A stretch of 64,000 nt of DNA from Artemisia argyi (Eukaryota; Streptophyta; Magnoliopsida; Asterales; Asteraceae). Positions within the stretch are counted from its first letter, which is position 1. Each line of letters begins with the position of its first letter. The DNA is taken from NCBI GenBank assembly GCA_030686995.1, contig CM060680.1, positions 84,565,104-84,629,103 on the forward strand, written 5' to 3'. This document shows, one piece after another, positions 46,235-60,243 of this stretch. The notes beneath the pieces were generated by a model. That model was not told the origin of the DNA and did not search any database. It worked only from the letters and a program-made list of their open reading frames with translations. Position numbers and translations under genes: made by a program.

Positions 46235-49200
46235 TGTAACACCCCCAATTCATGGTTGCAGCGGAATTCGAACTGGGTGTTACTCGACGGCACAATCGTC
46301 ACAATAATAGAAAACGAACTCCAATTGAGTCGTTTTAAAAGATTTATCATTCAAATTGTATAAATATCAGAGATTACAAAATGAGGTCCCAAATGGTTCC
46401 ATGTTTACAATTTACATTAAATGAGTTTTTGAATGATAATAAAATTTATAGCCCTCTTGAGTATCCGTGTCCTTCCGTGCCATCCTTGATCGTCATGAAC
46501 CTGAAATACATGCTTGAGAGGTCAACACAAAGGTTGAGTGATATTCATAGAGTTTGTTTAATGTTTGAACACAATGTGTTGGTAGTTAAATCGTTGAACA
46601 CAATAATCGTAGTTTTTGTAGTTAAATCGTTTGAACATAATAATCGTAGTGTGAGCTGTAGACTCACACCAATGTTTGGAGAACAAAAACAGGTAGGCTA
46701 CGTTATTATACGCCCATAAAATGTATTATACACTAAGCTTATGACACCAAAACGTTAACGTGTACCAATATCGATTGGCAGATTTATCCTGGTAGGTACT
46801 TTGCCGTCATACCTAATGTCTCAAATATTAATGCATTTGTTTGAACTTAGTCAAAACAAATGAGATTCGTCAATCCCAATAGGCCTATTCACAATATTCG
46901 CGCTCACTTGCAAGTAACCCTCGCAAGTGATTAAATGGTTCATAATAAGGGATCTTGGTTTGGCAAGGATGTTACTTAGTGATAATAAAACATAGTCGAA
47001 TAGCATACAGTAGAAAGCATTGTGTTCGAGTAGAAAAATAATAGCATGTATTCCCCCCGAGGGTTTGTAAAACATTGAAATAATGTAAAGTGGGGCTATG
47101 AACTCACCTTAAGTTGGATAGCAAGTAATGAAGGTGATGGTTGGATCGTGTAGGTTTCTACGAGCAACCTATAATAGAATGTCGCGACTTAGGATTTGAG
47201 TAATGAATATAACGGAGTGCCTATATATATATCTTGCATTTAGTCCATGATGTGGTATGATGTATATTGTAAGTCTTTGAAAGAAAAGATTCATGAACAT
47301 GTATGTTTTGTATATCGTTTACTACCGTTCGGGCCGACATAATTCAGAAGTCATGTTAGTAAGCGTTCGAGGAGCCAGGACACTTTAATTCGTAAATCCA
47401 CAACTCAACTCGACGGCTTACATAATGAACTCCTCACATGAGGCTCCCTACTATTGTAGTAGTTGATAAAGTATATATATGTTTTGATCCGAAAAGTTAT
47501 ATGTCCGACATTTGAATAAACTTAGGAAAGTTTATTAGTACATGAAGATTGTTATTAGGGGTAGTTTCATAAGTCTTGTATGACCATTTTTTCTTTGTAA
47601 TATCTCATGGTTCCTTTTAGGTGAAGTAGATCCAAATTGCTTGTTCAAGTTGTCGCCAATTCCTTGTTTCATGTTTTCGCCTAAGTAAGTTGGTATGGTC
47701 ATTTCGTCATGGCCTAGCCATGACCTTTGGTCCTTGTTCCAAGGTCATGAGACTCAACCTTGGCTCTAGCCATGGTTGTGGTCTTGATTATAGGTCATAA
47801 GACCTCTTGTTCCTTTTAAAGTATAACCATAATCTAGTGACTTTCGCCTAAAAATGGGCTGTTTAGAAATTGAAGAATTTTATTACTCGGAAAGCGTTTT
47901 TAGGGCTCGAGCTTCTTTGTTCCTGAACGAAAACATCGTTCCGGACAACTTTCGTGTTTTAACTTTTTGATGAATCGGACCAGAAGTGGGACTTTCAAAA
48001 TCAAAATTTGATCAGAATGCTATTTAGGCAGTTTTGCCGGAAATCTTTGGTAACTTCAAATGGGCGTAACTTTTGACTCGTATACTCGTTTTGGGTGGTT
48101 CAAATTGCTACGGTTTCCTTGTTAAGTCCTCTACTGTAATATGTAATGATAAAATATCATATTTTTACCATTTTGATCAGGTCTTACCAAGAAAGTCACT
48201 AGTTTGCTTGTTATAGTAACTTGTCTTATCAATCATGTACAATAACTTGTTTTACTCACTTTTATACATCATGGACATGAATACAAGACATAATATAGCA
48301 AGAATAATATGTAAATAACATGAACATGATTATTTAACAAGAAGCAAGCTAGGGTTTGGCTTACAACTTTTGGCTTTCAAAGATGAAAGGAAGTTAACAT
48401 GTAAGGATAGGACTTTGATAGACTTGCTTCAACCCACTTCACTTCATGCAATCTTTCTACTCTTGTAATCTTGAAAGAGAGATGATGAAAATTGAGGTGA
48501 CTTGAGTGGATTCAAACTCAAGAGAAATCACCAAAGTTTCTAAGGATTTGAAGTAGTTTTGATGAATCAAAACTAAACTAGGGTTTATGTATGGATATTG
48601 CACTTGATTTCTTGGATGGAACTTGAAGTAAATGAGCTAAGGATGAGATAATGGTGTGTTTTTATGTGTGTGGGTCGTTGGAATGGCCAAGGAGGGGAAG
48701 AGAAGGCTTAAATAAGGTCTTGAGGAGGTTAGAACCTTGACTAGTCAACACTTGCTCACCAAGTTGAACACATGTTCACATCTTAAGGCTTAAAGCATGG
48801 GATTAAGCCACCTAGGGGCTGAATCCCCCCCCCTAAGTCAGTTTGCCAAGCTTGGGGAGCAAGGGTGGACTTTTGATGATATTATCCAAGTTATTGAGTT
48901 AGTTTTGGCTCCGTAAAATGCTAACCGTAAATGGTTAAGCCACGAAACGTAAAACCGGGTATCTTAAAAATACGAAACTTGGAAGAATGGTTAAACATGT
49001 CAAAATACTCCATAATAAAATATAAAATGAGTGGTAGGTTCCATTTGGGTGTAAAACCCTGCTAAAAACTGGAAATACGGGTCTAAAACGCGTAATACGT
49101 AAAATGTACGAATATTGCGTAAAATTGAGAAAAGTAAAATGTTACTTTTATAATGTGATAAAAATGATTTAAAAAGACTTATAATGTCTAGACTGGGCTC

Positions 49201-49783
49201 AGTCTAGTGTCGGTTGGTATTAAATGTCTTTTAAACATCAAACCGTAAGCCTAAAAATCAAGGAATGACTTATAAAATCAAGGGATGATTTTTGGTCAAT
49301 GGAGGAGGGAAAAATATGTTGACTTTTTCTAAAAAGTTGAAAACTCAAATCGTCTTAGAAATGTGGTGCAGGTATAGGCTAAGGTTACGGCTGAGTAAAA
49401 ACGCTTAAAACTGACAATTCCAGTTTTTCACGGCCGAGGCTTATTTTGGTCATGTTTTTCTCAGTCACGATTAATTCTCAAATAAATCATGAGTGTGTCA
49501 AACATTTTTATGATGCGGGGTCACTTAACGCGGTCGAGTTTCGTTGTGCGTAGAATTTTTGAATGACGTTTTACCCTAAAACGTGTAATTCCTTAATAAC
49601 TTTCACGAAAATGAGCTTATGAAAGTTAAACATTTAATTTGTCATGGAAATGATTTATCACTCGAGAATATCAAATAAAAATCAACTTTCGGGAAAATTT
49701 CGGGAAAAATGAATAGTAAAAGTGAATAGTGAAATTTTTCCGGGAATGGTAATTAACCTGAAATTGTGAATTGTTACAAATCG
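46230..49783 (-). mobile_element. Solo LTR (3,544 bp), probably Ty3/gypsy, minus orientation
   Basis: The segment 46235-49778 starts TGTAACACCC and ends ATTGTTACA, with inverted termini TGTAAC/GTTACA and a perfect 5 bp duplication AATCG (46230-46234 and 49779-49783). Read on the minus strand it begins TGTAACAATTCAC and ends GGGGGTGTTACA, a terminus I associate with chromovirus Tekay/Del LTRs (inference). No gag or pol, primer site or second LTR is inside. It is nested in the older LTR fragment at 45937-46234 and 49784 onward. Confidence 0.75.
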
Positions 49784-52621
49784 CAAACCGAACATGATGA
49801 TTTATAGTAGTTCGGTCACGAAGCTCATCTTCGCCCTACTCCACTCCTTAAGTATCCAACTCGAGAGTTACTTCACTAATCAAAAAGCTCCATTTTCAAC
49901 GGAGAAAACCATACAACGTCACTTACACTTTTTCCGGTACAAAGCTAAATACCGAGTATAGAAACTAGAAAGGGGGGGGGGGGTTGAATAGTTTCACCGT
50001 TTAGAATTACATTTTAAAAAACTTTTGGTTCTTTTTTGTTCTTTTTGTAAAACCGTTGGATTCAATAGTTATGTGAGATCTATAAACACAATAGTAATAC
50101 GTAAAGTAAGTAAAGTAAAGACAAGAGATAAGGAAGAACACAACCACACGGAGACGCCGAGATTTATAGTGGTTTGGCACAAAGCTCACTCTTCGCCCTA
50201 CTCCACTCCCCGAGTACCACACTCGAGAGTTCACAATCACTATGTCAACATACTCCCTTCTAGCGCAGCAAACCATACACCAAAGCTTATACCAAGTTTA
50301 ACGATACTAAGCGGAATGTCGGGTCCTAATCCTAGCTGGAGACGTGGCTACACGAATAAGCACTCTTTTGTATTCACACGGATGATCACCCCGTCCAAAT
50401 CTTCACACGGACGATCACCCCGTCCACTTGAATCTTCACCCGATCCAAGTCTTCACGGACCTTCACTCGGTCCAAATCTTCACTTCAAGGACTCACACCA
50501 AGTCTAAGTCTATACACATCGACACACCAAATTAAACAAAGTCCTAATCTAGATACATCACTTTACGGACTTACACTTTGTCCGTATTTATCCTAACACA
50601 CCTAGTCACGACTCACACAACAAGTCGGATACACAAATTTACAATATATACAATGAGAGAATTCGGGGGAAGGAGAGAATCGTAACACTAGTTACGTGTG
50701 TATGTGATGACTCTAACACTTCGTTGACGAATACGAGTGTTCTTCTCTTGCACTTTGATGTAGAGGGTAATGGGATCACTTATAAACACATATCGACACG
50801 TTATAGTGATTAAAAAAAGAAGGAAGAAGGAACAAAATGTTTTTGTGCGAAAGGGTTAGTTTTTCTGAGAAAACAATGCAGTATTTATAGGCACCAGGAG
50901 GAGCGGGGGACGGTTCCTTAAAGCTGGACAGTCCCATATATATAAGGGGCCGTTGCCATGTTTACGGGACCGTCCCGACATACGCTCCTATTTTTGTCCT
51001 GATTTAGTGAAATTTTATCTAGTAAAAAACTTATCTGATTTGAGCAAGAAAACTAGCTGTTGAGAGATTTGAAATTAAAATTTATTTTCTTTAATAAAAT
51101 ATTTCTTTTTTTAATTACAAAAATACTTTTGTAAAAATGTTTTGTCACATAAAATGTGAAGTTTTGAGAAAATAAAATCCTTGATCACTTTACTAATGTC
51201 GGTATTGTGTTTGTTCATACCTGAAGTGATGTTTTAGTTAGTACGTTGTCGAAACAATTTTCTTCGGTTAAAAACTTATCAAATGTAGTTTTACGTATCA
51301 TGTTTTTATATTTTGTGATTATCAAAACGTATAGAGACCGAATAATGCAAATGAAGTTTTTGACATTATTTGTATTAACACTAGGTCCTTCTTCAGGTAC
51401 AATCAAACCAGTTATGTTTTATGGCTCAACATAACAAACCTTGTGTTTCAAGGTCTAAACACATAAACTGGGATGCTTACATTATTTATCGATACTAAGC
51501 TAAATGTTGAGTTCTCATCATAGCTAGAACCAATCTACCACATACCCTTGTATTTTGAGGACTAAAATACTAACCGGATCTCACACCTATGTTCCGGACT
51601 AACACACTAGCCGGATCTAACTATGACACAAGATTGGAAGACATGGACTCGATCTATATGTAACAAATGTTACAAATTGACCAACTAGACTACATAACTT
51701 CGTATCTAGATGATAACGATAGCTCTTCTCTTGCACTTGAGGAAAGAAATAACGAATCGCATTTAAACAAGATTAAACAAGTTAAATGATCAAAGGAGGA
51801 AAGGATAAGAGAATAGAAAGTTGTGTGCTCAAAAGGTGTGGAAAACTGTTGGAAATGGTCCAGTATTTATAGCCACAAAGAGGAGCATGGACGGTCCCAA
51901 ATATATGAACGGTCCAATATATATCTGAGACCGCCCATAGGACGCTCCTGTTTTTGTCATGTTGTGGTAAAATGTTTATCTGGTTAAGGTGGTATCCTTT
52001 TAGGGGGGAAGCCAGATTTTTGAATATTTACCTTTAATAAAAATTTCTTATAAATACAAAAATAATTTGTATAATTTATTAACACTATGTCAACAAGCTC
52101 CTTAACCGGTGGAGAAACCTTATGTAGCAAATCATACATTTTCATTATTAACCTTTAAACTCAAAACTATTACTTTGGAAGTTCACTTAGTTACCTTTAT
52201 GCGTAACCGTTAACTTCAATCACGTAAACCGGAAAATGACAATTATCGTAAACCGGCATTTTCACAGGTCAGAGTTTGACTAAAAACTCGAAATATTCAT
52301 TTTTAATGTTTACGTGTTTAATTTAAACTAAAACCAGTAGGTTATCCCGCGTACTGAGAATAACGTCATTGAACATGTACCAGCACTAGACCGAGTATAA
52401 TATACATTAAATTACTACATTACAACTCTTATAAATTTATTTTATGAGACATTGCATTTAGTTTTACAAATTTCGTGTTAAACGCGTACATTTTGCATTT
52501 TGGCTCACACATGCACGCATTTTGCACAACCTTTCTACACAACTAGCTATTATACACATGATAAACACAAAGTTCAAAATTTAATCCCTCCCCCTCCCCT
52601 TTGTTTTGTACGAGGTTTTGT
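49784..52621 (-). mobile_element. Nested minus-strand LTR remnants of the same Sirevirus-like family
   Basis: Several partial LTR copies overlap. TAGAAACTAGAAAGGGGGG starts one at about 49956. The phrase ATTTATAGT.GTT.GG.CA.AAAGCTCA.CTTCGCCCTACTCCACTCC occurs at about 49800 and 50160. CGATACTAAGC.AA.GT occurs near 50300 and 51490. TATTTATAG (minus-strand TATAAATA) occurs near 50880 and 51865, each just before a GGAC.GTCC-rich stretch. A degenerate minisatellite of TTCACACGGA.GATCACCCCGTCC units lies at about 50375-50490. I cannot resolve the individual insertions and no coding domain is visible. Confidence 0.5.
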
Positions 52622-52652
52622 GTCCGCGCTTCGCTGCGGGTTACTTGGCTAG
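52622..52652 (+). mobile_element. Helitron-like 3' terminus (hairpin plus CTAG)
   Basis: GTCCGCGCTTCGCTGCGGG followed by TTACTTGG and CTAG resembles a Helitron end (GC hairpin a few bases before CTRR). The next base is A rather than the expected T and no 5' end was found, so this is weak. Confidence 0.35.
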
Positions 52653-53162
52653 ATAGTTTTGCAGACGATAGGTCACATAGAATGTTGTTACTTAATGACT
52701 GTTAAGTAATGGTCGTTAATAGGACTTATTGTGTAATGGACATCTAACATAAAGGACCAATTATGTAATTCGGTTACATCATTAGTCCCTAAGGGGCCTA
52801 TTTTGCAACAAAAGTTACACCTCACAGACTGTTGTCGCATTTTAGTTTTTTTTAATATTGGTAGATAACGGTCGTTAACTACGACTGTTAATACTGTTCA
52901 TTAGGCCCTTCGCAAAAACAGAATTTCCCCTAGCAATCTCGCCGGCATAGTTTATGCGCAAAGTACTGTAACTAGTGCTTGTTGGGTGTGACACTAGCAG
53001 AACCAGGATTGGTAATAGACATTCTACTAAATGTACTATAATAGTAAAGTAATGACCGGTCCACATACAAATACCCCCACGTGTTTTTGTCTTGTCTTAA
53101 TTTCCAACAAACTTTGTACATTTTGTTTTACGAAAATGATAAATGCCCCTAGTGTGTGTGTG
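52653..53162. other. Intergenic DNA, no gene seen
   Basis: Short repeated phrases about TTAATGACTGTTAAG and AACGGTCGTTAAC occur near 52690-52890. Nothing is assignable. Confidence 0.35.
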
Positions 53163-55887
53163 TCTATATCTTAACTACTTATAATGGAAAAATAGTCAAA
53201 GTGAAATGTGAAATCCTTAACTTTTGGTCAATCCCCATATTACCCTTCTAAAACTCCTTGTAAAGTCAAATGTCGAATTAATACCATGCAAATATACGAA
53301 ATTAACTAAAGTTGAAAAAGTCATACAAGTTTGCAAATATACAGCCATACAAGTTTGCTATTAACTATCTTAATGGAAAAATAGTCAAAGTGAAATGTGA
53401 AATCCTTAACTTTTGGTCAATCCCCATATTACCCTTCTAAAACTCCTTGTAAAGTCAAATGTCGAATTAATACCATGCAAATATACGGAATTAACTAAAT
53501 TTGAAAAAGTCATACAAGTTTGCAAATATACAGCCATACAAGTTTGCTATTAACTAAGCGGGAAAATTCAAATTTACGGGAAAATTCATGCTTGGCAATC
53601 AATAAAATGTAAAAATACCATATATCAATACCGTGTACTAAAGATAGGAATGACACGAATTCAATTTAAAACTTGAAACTGACTTTGAGAAAACTTGAAT
53701 TCAAATATTAGTGGGTGCCACCAATGTATGTGTAAATCGTGCATAAGAAGTTTTATATTTAATACTTTCCAAAACATCATCCTATTTTCTATTATATAAA
53801 TACTATAATCCTCACTTTTATTTTTTAACTTGTTGTAATATATTGTGGTAATTCAAAGTAGAAGTATATGAAAATGAATAATCAAAAAAAATATTGATGA
53901 TGTCCTTGAGGTTAGTTCATTGGGATCTCTTATTTATCTTCATAAATTTGTTGTTTCATTGCTTTACTTCATGATTGGTTTTATAACATCTACTTGTGCA
54001 ATGCTTTTGTTTGTTTGTATACAGCTTCATCCCCTTCCTAATCCTGCTCCAAATCTCATTCCGTTTTCAACCCGAACTTTATAAACTTGAACTGGTATGA
54101 GGTTATTGTCAGCTCAAGTGATGATGATGAAAAATTCCAACGCAAACTGTTGAGAATCAAGTTTTGGTAGTTGATCAGAAAAGAATTTATGTTTCTTCCC
54201 AAAATTTGTTTTTTGTTAAAACATAATAAATATAATTATAAATAAATGATTCATTCTTCATGACTTAGTTTCCTCCTCATCTTGAATGTATTACTTATTA
54301 TATTCAAGAAGTATATTGATACTTATGTTCCATGCACACCACTTGTTCCATGCAAGTGTAGCAGATATGTTCTTAAAACGGTTCTAACTTTGTCGATGTA
54401 ACAACCTTCAAACTGAGCCTAACTTCAACATGTAAATAAACCTTATCGAAACCAGTTAAACATATAATATGTTCACGAAACCAAAAGAACCTTGTCTAAA
54501 AGTTGTACACTCTACAGTATAAAACTTCAACATGTAAATAAATCAAGTCACTATTGAAAATATCACGAACTTTCGTTTGTTAGTAACCATAATGCTTTAC
54601 GTTGCACCGGTCCTCTAAGAGATCTTGATGGAAACTCTTGGTGTCAAAGAAACGCAAAGATGTAGTTGCCACCAGACGTAAAGGGAATACATAACTTGCA
54701 CTGAAAGAAACGTGTTTAGCTAGAGAGGATGCTATCAATCTTCGTTTAAACAAAAAAAAACTACTACCAAGGAACATTAATGAGCTAGATAATAAGTTTT
54801 ATGAACTAACCTTCATTTACATAAAAAGGTAAGATAACTAAGTACTGTATATATAATTATACATCCATATCTTACTGTGATTTAAAACATTAGACAAGAA
54901 AGGGCTCAAATGTTTATAAATCATTTCCAAAATAAAGGAAAAAAATTGTGTAACTTAATATTTTAAAAACATTCAAACCGATATATTAGTTAAATAAATA
55001 GTAATTAAAAATCATCACGATAGTTTCTATAATAACTTTGATCAGGACTTTTTAGTGATAATCTTATATCTCTCGTATCAATAATGGCTGCATATCATAA
55101 ATATTCCTTAAACATAAAATGTTTAAAATATTAATTGCTTATAATACCCTTCAAATTTAAATGCTTTAATAACAGGTTTTACTATTTTACATTTTTAATT
55201 TTCGTTTCAAAACAAGTTTAAATTACATCAACCTCTACTATTTTTAAAATGTCAACTTTTTAAACAAGTTTTTAATATGGGTCAATCTCTATGTATTTAT
55301 CAATCTCTAATACATATAAAACATGAAGGTTTTTGCTTAAAACTTAAATAAAATTAAAAAAAAAAATAAAGTACTGTTTAATCCCAAAATACCTTTATAA
55401 AACTTAGATTCTCTCATACAAATTCAAACAATGTTGTCTTAATAATACACGTGCATTAACAATGCTTCCACACAAAATTTCTTATAAATGCATGACAACT
55501 TTTTTAAAATGAGTTTCTAAATGAAAAGAATATTCTTCTTGTATTTGATTCCAAATTCCAAACATTAATAATTTATAAAAATTCATCTATAAACTCTATT
55601 ATATAATACACCATTTTACATTTTTTTTTATTATTGTGTTAGTATGAGTTCATAAAAATCAAAAACCACAATACCGCAATTATAATTATTTGTCACCATA
55701 AAATTCCGTTGCTATGCATATTTTCCTGGCAAAGAGAAGGTTTACATTTCCTAGCAAAGAGAAGGTTTAGATTTTTATCTTTTCACATTCTATTTTGAAC
55801 GTAAAACGAAACACTTACCACAATATCGCATACCGTTAAGTATCTGCCGCTAGGACCCTCCGTTGCTATGCACGGGTACTCGCCTAG
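53163..55887 (+). mobile_element. Candidate non-autonomous Helitron (about 2.7 kb)
   Basis: The 3' end is convincing: CCGTTGCTATGCACGGG hairpin region, TACTCGC, CTAG (55884-55887), then T. The proposed 5' end TCTATATCTTAACTACTTATAATGG (53163) resembles the 5' end of the clear Helitron at 61251 (TCTATACTACTGTATAATG), but the preceding base is G, not A. No Rep/helicase frame is present. A second hairpin-like CCGTTGCTATGCA stretch near 55708 may be an older end. Confidence 0.42.
53173..53556. repeat. Tandem duplication with a 189 bp period
   Basis: The unit from TTAACTA..TTAATGGAAAAATAGTC to GTTTGCTATTAACTA is present twice in tandem (about 53173-53367 and 53362-53556) with two or three differences (for example TACGAAATT/TACGGAATT). 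It lies at the start of the candidate Helitron. Confidence 0.9.
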
Positions 55888-55891
55888 TATG

Positions 55892-55897
<6 letters not shown>

Positions 55898-55968
<71 letters not shown>
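55898..55968. repeat. (AT)n microsatellite
   Basis: About 35 AT units directly after the candidate Helitron 3' end. Length may be inexact in assembly. Confidence 0.93.
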
Positions 55969-55971
<3 letters not shown>

Positions 55972-56593
55972 CCGGGTATAAACTTTTTACCTAAAAAGAC
56001 ATAAAATGTGACCTAATGCATAAATGACTTGTACAGCAAATCATTTATGCATTAGGTTATCTTTTAGATCAGATTATCTTTTAGATCCTTTTAGTTAGGT
56101 CTTTGTTGTTAGTGTAGTACTTCCCACATTATTTCAACAAACTTTGTCTTGAGCTAGAATTGAACCCCACTATATTTTTAACCTATATGCATTATTTGAA
56201 TGTAAAAGGAACCAGCTGGGGATTCATTCATTTCACACAAACACTTAGCAAAATTATTTTTCCTTGTGACCGTCGCCCACAACACACACACACATAACAC
56301 GTTCACAAAATTTTACTTCTAAGTATGAGACCGAAAACGTTACCTTTTATGCAACAACTCCTTTATTTACTAGATTGAGCATGATTAACCATTAAGTTGG
56401 TTTGTACTATACGAATTAAACAAGCAAAAATCCAACAGACTAATTCAGGCCAAGCTACGTTTTGATTTATTGAACAACATCTTGAGTACACATCTTGACT
56501 AAAAAAGATCTGGCGAATCAAGTTAATGAAATACCAAAATATAACCAACCATTGGATGTTACAAAGATCAAACACAAAGCATAGTGAGACTAC

Positions 56594-59500
56594 TTATTTT
56601 GATATTTTAGCAGTCAACTCTCTTACCAATTTAGCAGCAACCATAGCAGTCATTCCATCAACAGTATCACGCTGTGGATTGAACTCAACTACATCTGCAG
56701 CAACAATATCACCTTGAAGATTGTGAAGGATGTTGAGAACATCTCTGAATGAAAGACCTCCGGGCTCAATATGGGAAACACCAGGAGCAAATGCAGGGTC
56801 AAGACAGTCTACGTCTATTGAAATATAGACTCCCTTTACACCCTCTCCAAGTTTCTGAAATAAAAAACAGCAATCAACAGTCTATTGGAGGTTTGTGATC
56901 ATATAAAGTGACAAGTGCAAACACATACACACACATATGTAAGAGATGAGATGCGAAAAATACCAGATTCTCCAGAAAGTCGCGATCTTTTGAAAATGTG
57001 CGCATTTCATATTGTTCAACTCCAAATCTTTTCCCTTGCTCACGTCCTTCGCTATTTATTGATCTAATACCAACCTAAAAGAGGAAAGAAATATGGACAT
57101 AACTCTATTTATATGTAAGATCTTATCGAAACGGCATAGAATGCAATTATGGAGGAACACATAATAATGATCAAGAAATGTCGGTTTGCTTCATAAAAAA
57201 AGTTTGTTAAATATGATAAGGAAATGTGAACCCAACTTTTATAGACTAATTTATTTGCTATATACTAGTCCGTAAGTTACTAGTTAAAACTCATATTTCA
57301 AACAAACTAGCATGCATTATCATATAAGTGTGTCTTTACTTTCTATTCTTGCTTATTATCATCCTTTCTAGAGGTGGAAATTGAGCGAGTTGGGTAATTA
57401 GTCAAAATGGGCAACTTTTTGTACAGATACCGATCAGCTTGTGAAGACCCTAAACAATATTTAACGTTTCCATTAGCAATTAGAGAATCAAATGTGATCA
57501 CATAACTTAAACTAATTTCAATAATACTTTGACCTTTTAAACAGCATACTTTAGAAAGAATTATGCATAAAAAACCGTTTCAACGACTTTTGACCCGTTT
57601 GACCGGTTAGAGATAAAACATAACCCAAATTGACCCATCAATAGCTAAGTGGATTAAAGTTGCGACCTCTAAATTCCTTTCACATTAACATCCAGATCCA
57701 AGAATACAAAAGTAGTACCTGTAAAAGGCGGCGAGCATAACCACCCTCCATGATTCGAGCAAAAGAAGATGCATGTGAATACTTGTTTCCTTCAAAGCAA
57801 TCATAGATGTCAGGATGTGCATCAAGATGAAGGATATCTATAGGCCCTCCCAGCTTCTCAGACACAGCTCTTACTACTGGATATGATATTGAATGGTCAC
57901 CGCCTAAAACTAATGGGCGCAATGGACTCTGCAAAAAGAGATCGCATACAATTTGACTGTTAGTCAAATGTCCGAAATCAATTTCAATAATGACACATAG
58001 ATTGATCATGTTCCCAAAAGTGATGGTGCAAACTTCTAATGTACACAGTATACCTCCTTATTGCATCATAATGAGATTTCTACATATTATGTTTTAAAGG
58101 AGTAAACAACAAAATATTAGCAAACTTTGTTTTGTAATCCAATATCAGGTGGTGGTCTAAATTTACGTGATTTGAGTCTAATACTGACAAATATAATATC
58201 TTCTATACCAATTGACCTGCAAGGCTGCAACACAGAACTATGTTGTTTTAAGGAATGCATTAATTAAATTGAATGTCCCACAAATTATAGTCATATCTTT
58301 ACCTGGCCTTAAAGTATGTCATCTAATGAAGTAGCATATCCGAAGTAACATGCTATAGAAACCTGGGGCAAGGGAATACAGCATGGAAACATCTCATGAG
58401 GAACATTTTTTAGGGTTGGGGATATGAGTGACAATGTGAGCTGGGAAGGTTCGAAAAATAATGCTAAAATATACACATATATTAACAAAAGACGCCTAGG
58501 TAATGTTCACAATTACAATCAGTAACTTATATATACTATACATTATGGCATTTGGAGCCACAAAAGAATTTGATAAACTACTAGGAGTTTATATAGGCAT
58601 TAATAGTTGTGTGAGAATCAGCATACTTAATTATATCCAACATTTTAGTTGAATTATCATTCTAAAACAAAAGGGAGACTTACTTCTTCCATCACTAGTT
58701 TGACAGATTCGCTGATGATATTCATCAATCGGTCATCATCTATTCCAGAGTCTCGAAGCTCTTGAACAGGAACATCACCAACATCTGTTAGGACTCTGGG
58801 ATCATCCAACTCCTTACCTGCATTAAATAAGATTGTTCATTTTACGTGGGTGTTCAAACGCAAAACAGGCAAAGGCAAGAAAAATAGTAAGGTGCAATCA
58901 TGTCGGCTCCATTTTAGATCATCAATAAAACTGTATGCCTCCTAGTAGTAAAAAAAATATATATATAAAAAAAATAAATAAATAAATAAAAAAAAATACA
59001 AGCCTCAAAATGAACGTGAATTACGTAAATCAACACCTTCTGTATAATCTCCAATAGAGATGGAAGATGCGCGGGTTGGTTAACAGGTTTGGGTCTCAAT
59101 GGTAATTTTTGTCTGATCGATTTAATTTAGAGTTTTTCTTTAGAAGCTTGTAAACTTTTTACCTATTTAACCTGTCTCCTTATTGGTCTGGCCCATTAGA
59201 CCAGTCACCAGTTAGATAAAACACAAACCCAATCAACCCATTTATAAGTAGATGGGTTGCAAATTGTAACCTCTAAATATTTGAGCGGGCCATGAAAAGT
59301 CATCGAGTGTTGTCAAGTTAGATAACAAGCTCAATGAAAATGATTTAATAAATCTCCCGAACATTGTGACCAGTGATAAGATCAGCAACTCTCCGACTAG
59401 AACAAAGTGATAGGATGTATAAAATAAACAAACTAGCAAGACATTTATCCCAAAAAACCAAGTTCCATTATTCATTTGTTACTTTGGAAAGTTTAAAAGC

Positions 59501-60243
59501 ACCGAGAACGATTTGTTACCTTCCTCTGTAGATGCATTTGTGCTTCCACACCAGATGGCCTCTCGTATCCTTGGTGGAGCAAATGCAGGACCTTGAAGAA
59601 ATGATGAATTATGCCCAAGAGGAACTCCAAGAAGAGACGTTGTAGCTTTAGCACCACCCAACCCTCGGACTAGCTCACCCTTGAAAAAAATATGAATACT
59701 CATTTGCCAAAAGTCTCCATCTATATAATGAATGGATCTAAACAAAGCTACCGTGGCAGCAAAGAACTTATCTATGTTTCAGTTGCAGCACAATGTACAA
59801 TACCATATATAATAGTTATAGAACTTTCCACTATACATAAGAAAAACAATCAGAAGACTTTATTTCTATCGTTAAGTTTATGTTTTACCAGTTTCGGACT
59901 ATAAGACCACTAAAAATGATCAGGCACAGCTTTACATTGTGTACAGAGTTGCAGGTTCTAATTAAACGTTCTGAAAGATATCTGTGAAGTAAATATGAAA
60001 GTAACAAATGGATGGCGAAATGAAATGCTGAGTCTTGATGGGAATCTTCAAATTTACACACAATGTATGAAAATATAGTCCCCTGCTGAATATACGCAAA
60101 ATGAAATCAGGATATACCTTAAGTTTTGCTCTCTCACGAATAAGAGTAAGAGATGCCTCAATGACTCGACTCTGACCCTTCTCTATCAAATCTTTAGGAA
60201 CAGTATGTAAATTGCGAACACCTCTTCTTGCAATGTTGATCAT
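56594..60243 (-). CDS. ARGAH: Arginase copy B, mitochondrial type (333 aa, six coding exons)
   Basis: Same enzyme as copy A. Exons in order: 60118-60243, 59520-59679, 58684-58817, 57719-57928, 56964-57074, 56594-56854, all GT-AG, 1,002 bp with the stop. Exon lengths equal copy A except the last (261 against 270 bp). The N-terminus MINIARRGVRNLHTVPKD is Arg-rich without early acidic residues, fitting a mitochondrial presequence. Ligands: H152 (GGDHS), D176/H178/D180 (HLDAHPD), D261/D263 (SIDVDCLDP); VEFNPQRDTVDGMTAM is canonical. Residues such as RERAKLKGELVR, PPRIREAIWCGSTN and DVPVQELRD match what I recall of other plant arginases better than copy A, so B is the more conserved paralog. Introns are short (109 to 866 bp). 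Confidence 0.94.
57370..57672. mobile_element. Copy B counterpart of the intronic hAT-like MITE
   Basis: Same ends as in copy A intron 4 (TAGAGGTGGAAATT and, reversed, TAGAGGTCGCAAC), but about 420 bp shorter inside. Presence in both copies dates it before the duplication. Confidence 0.4.

Noticed and set aside
50025..50507. 160-codon plus-strand frame
   Set aside because: Lies in nested LTR sequence; its Pro/Ser/His-rich end comes from a degenerate minisatellite and there is no known domain.
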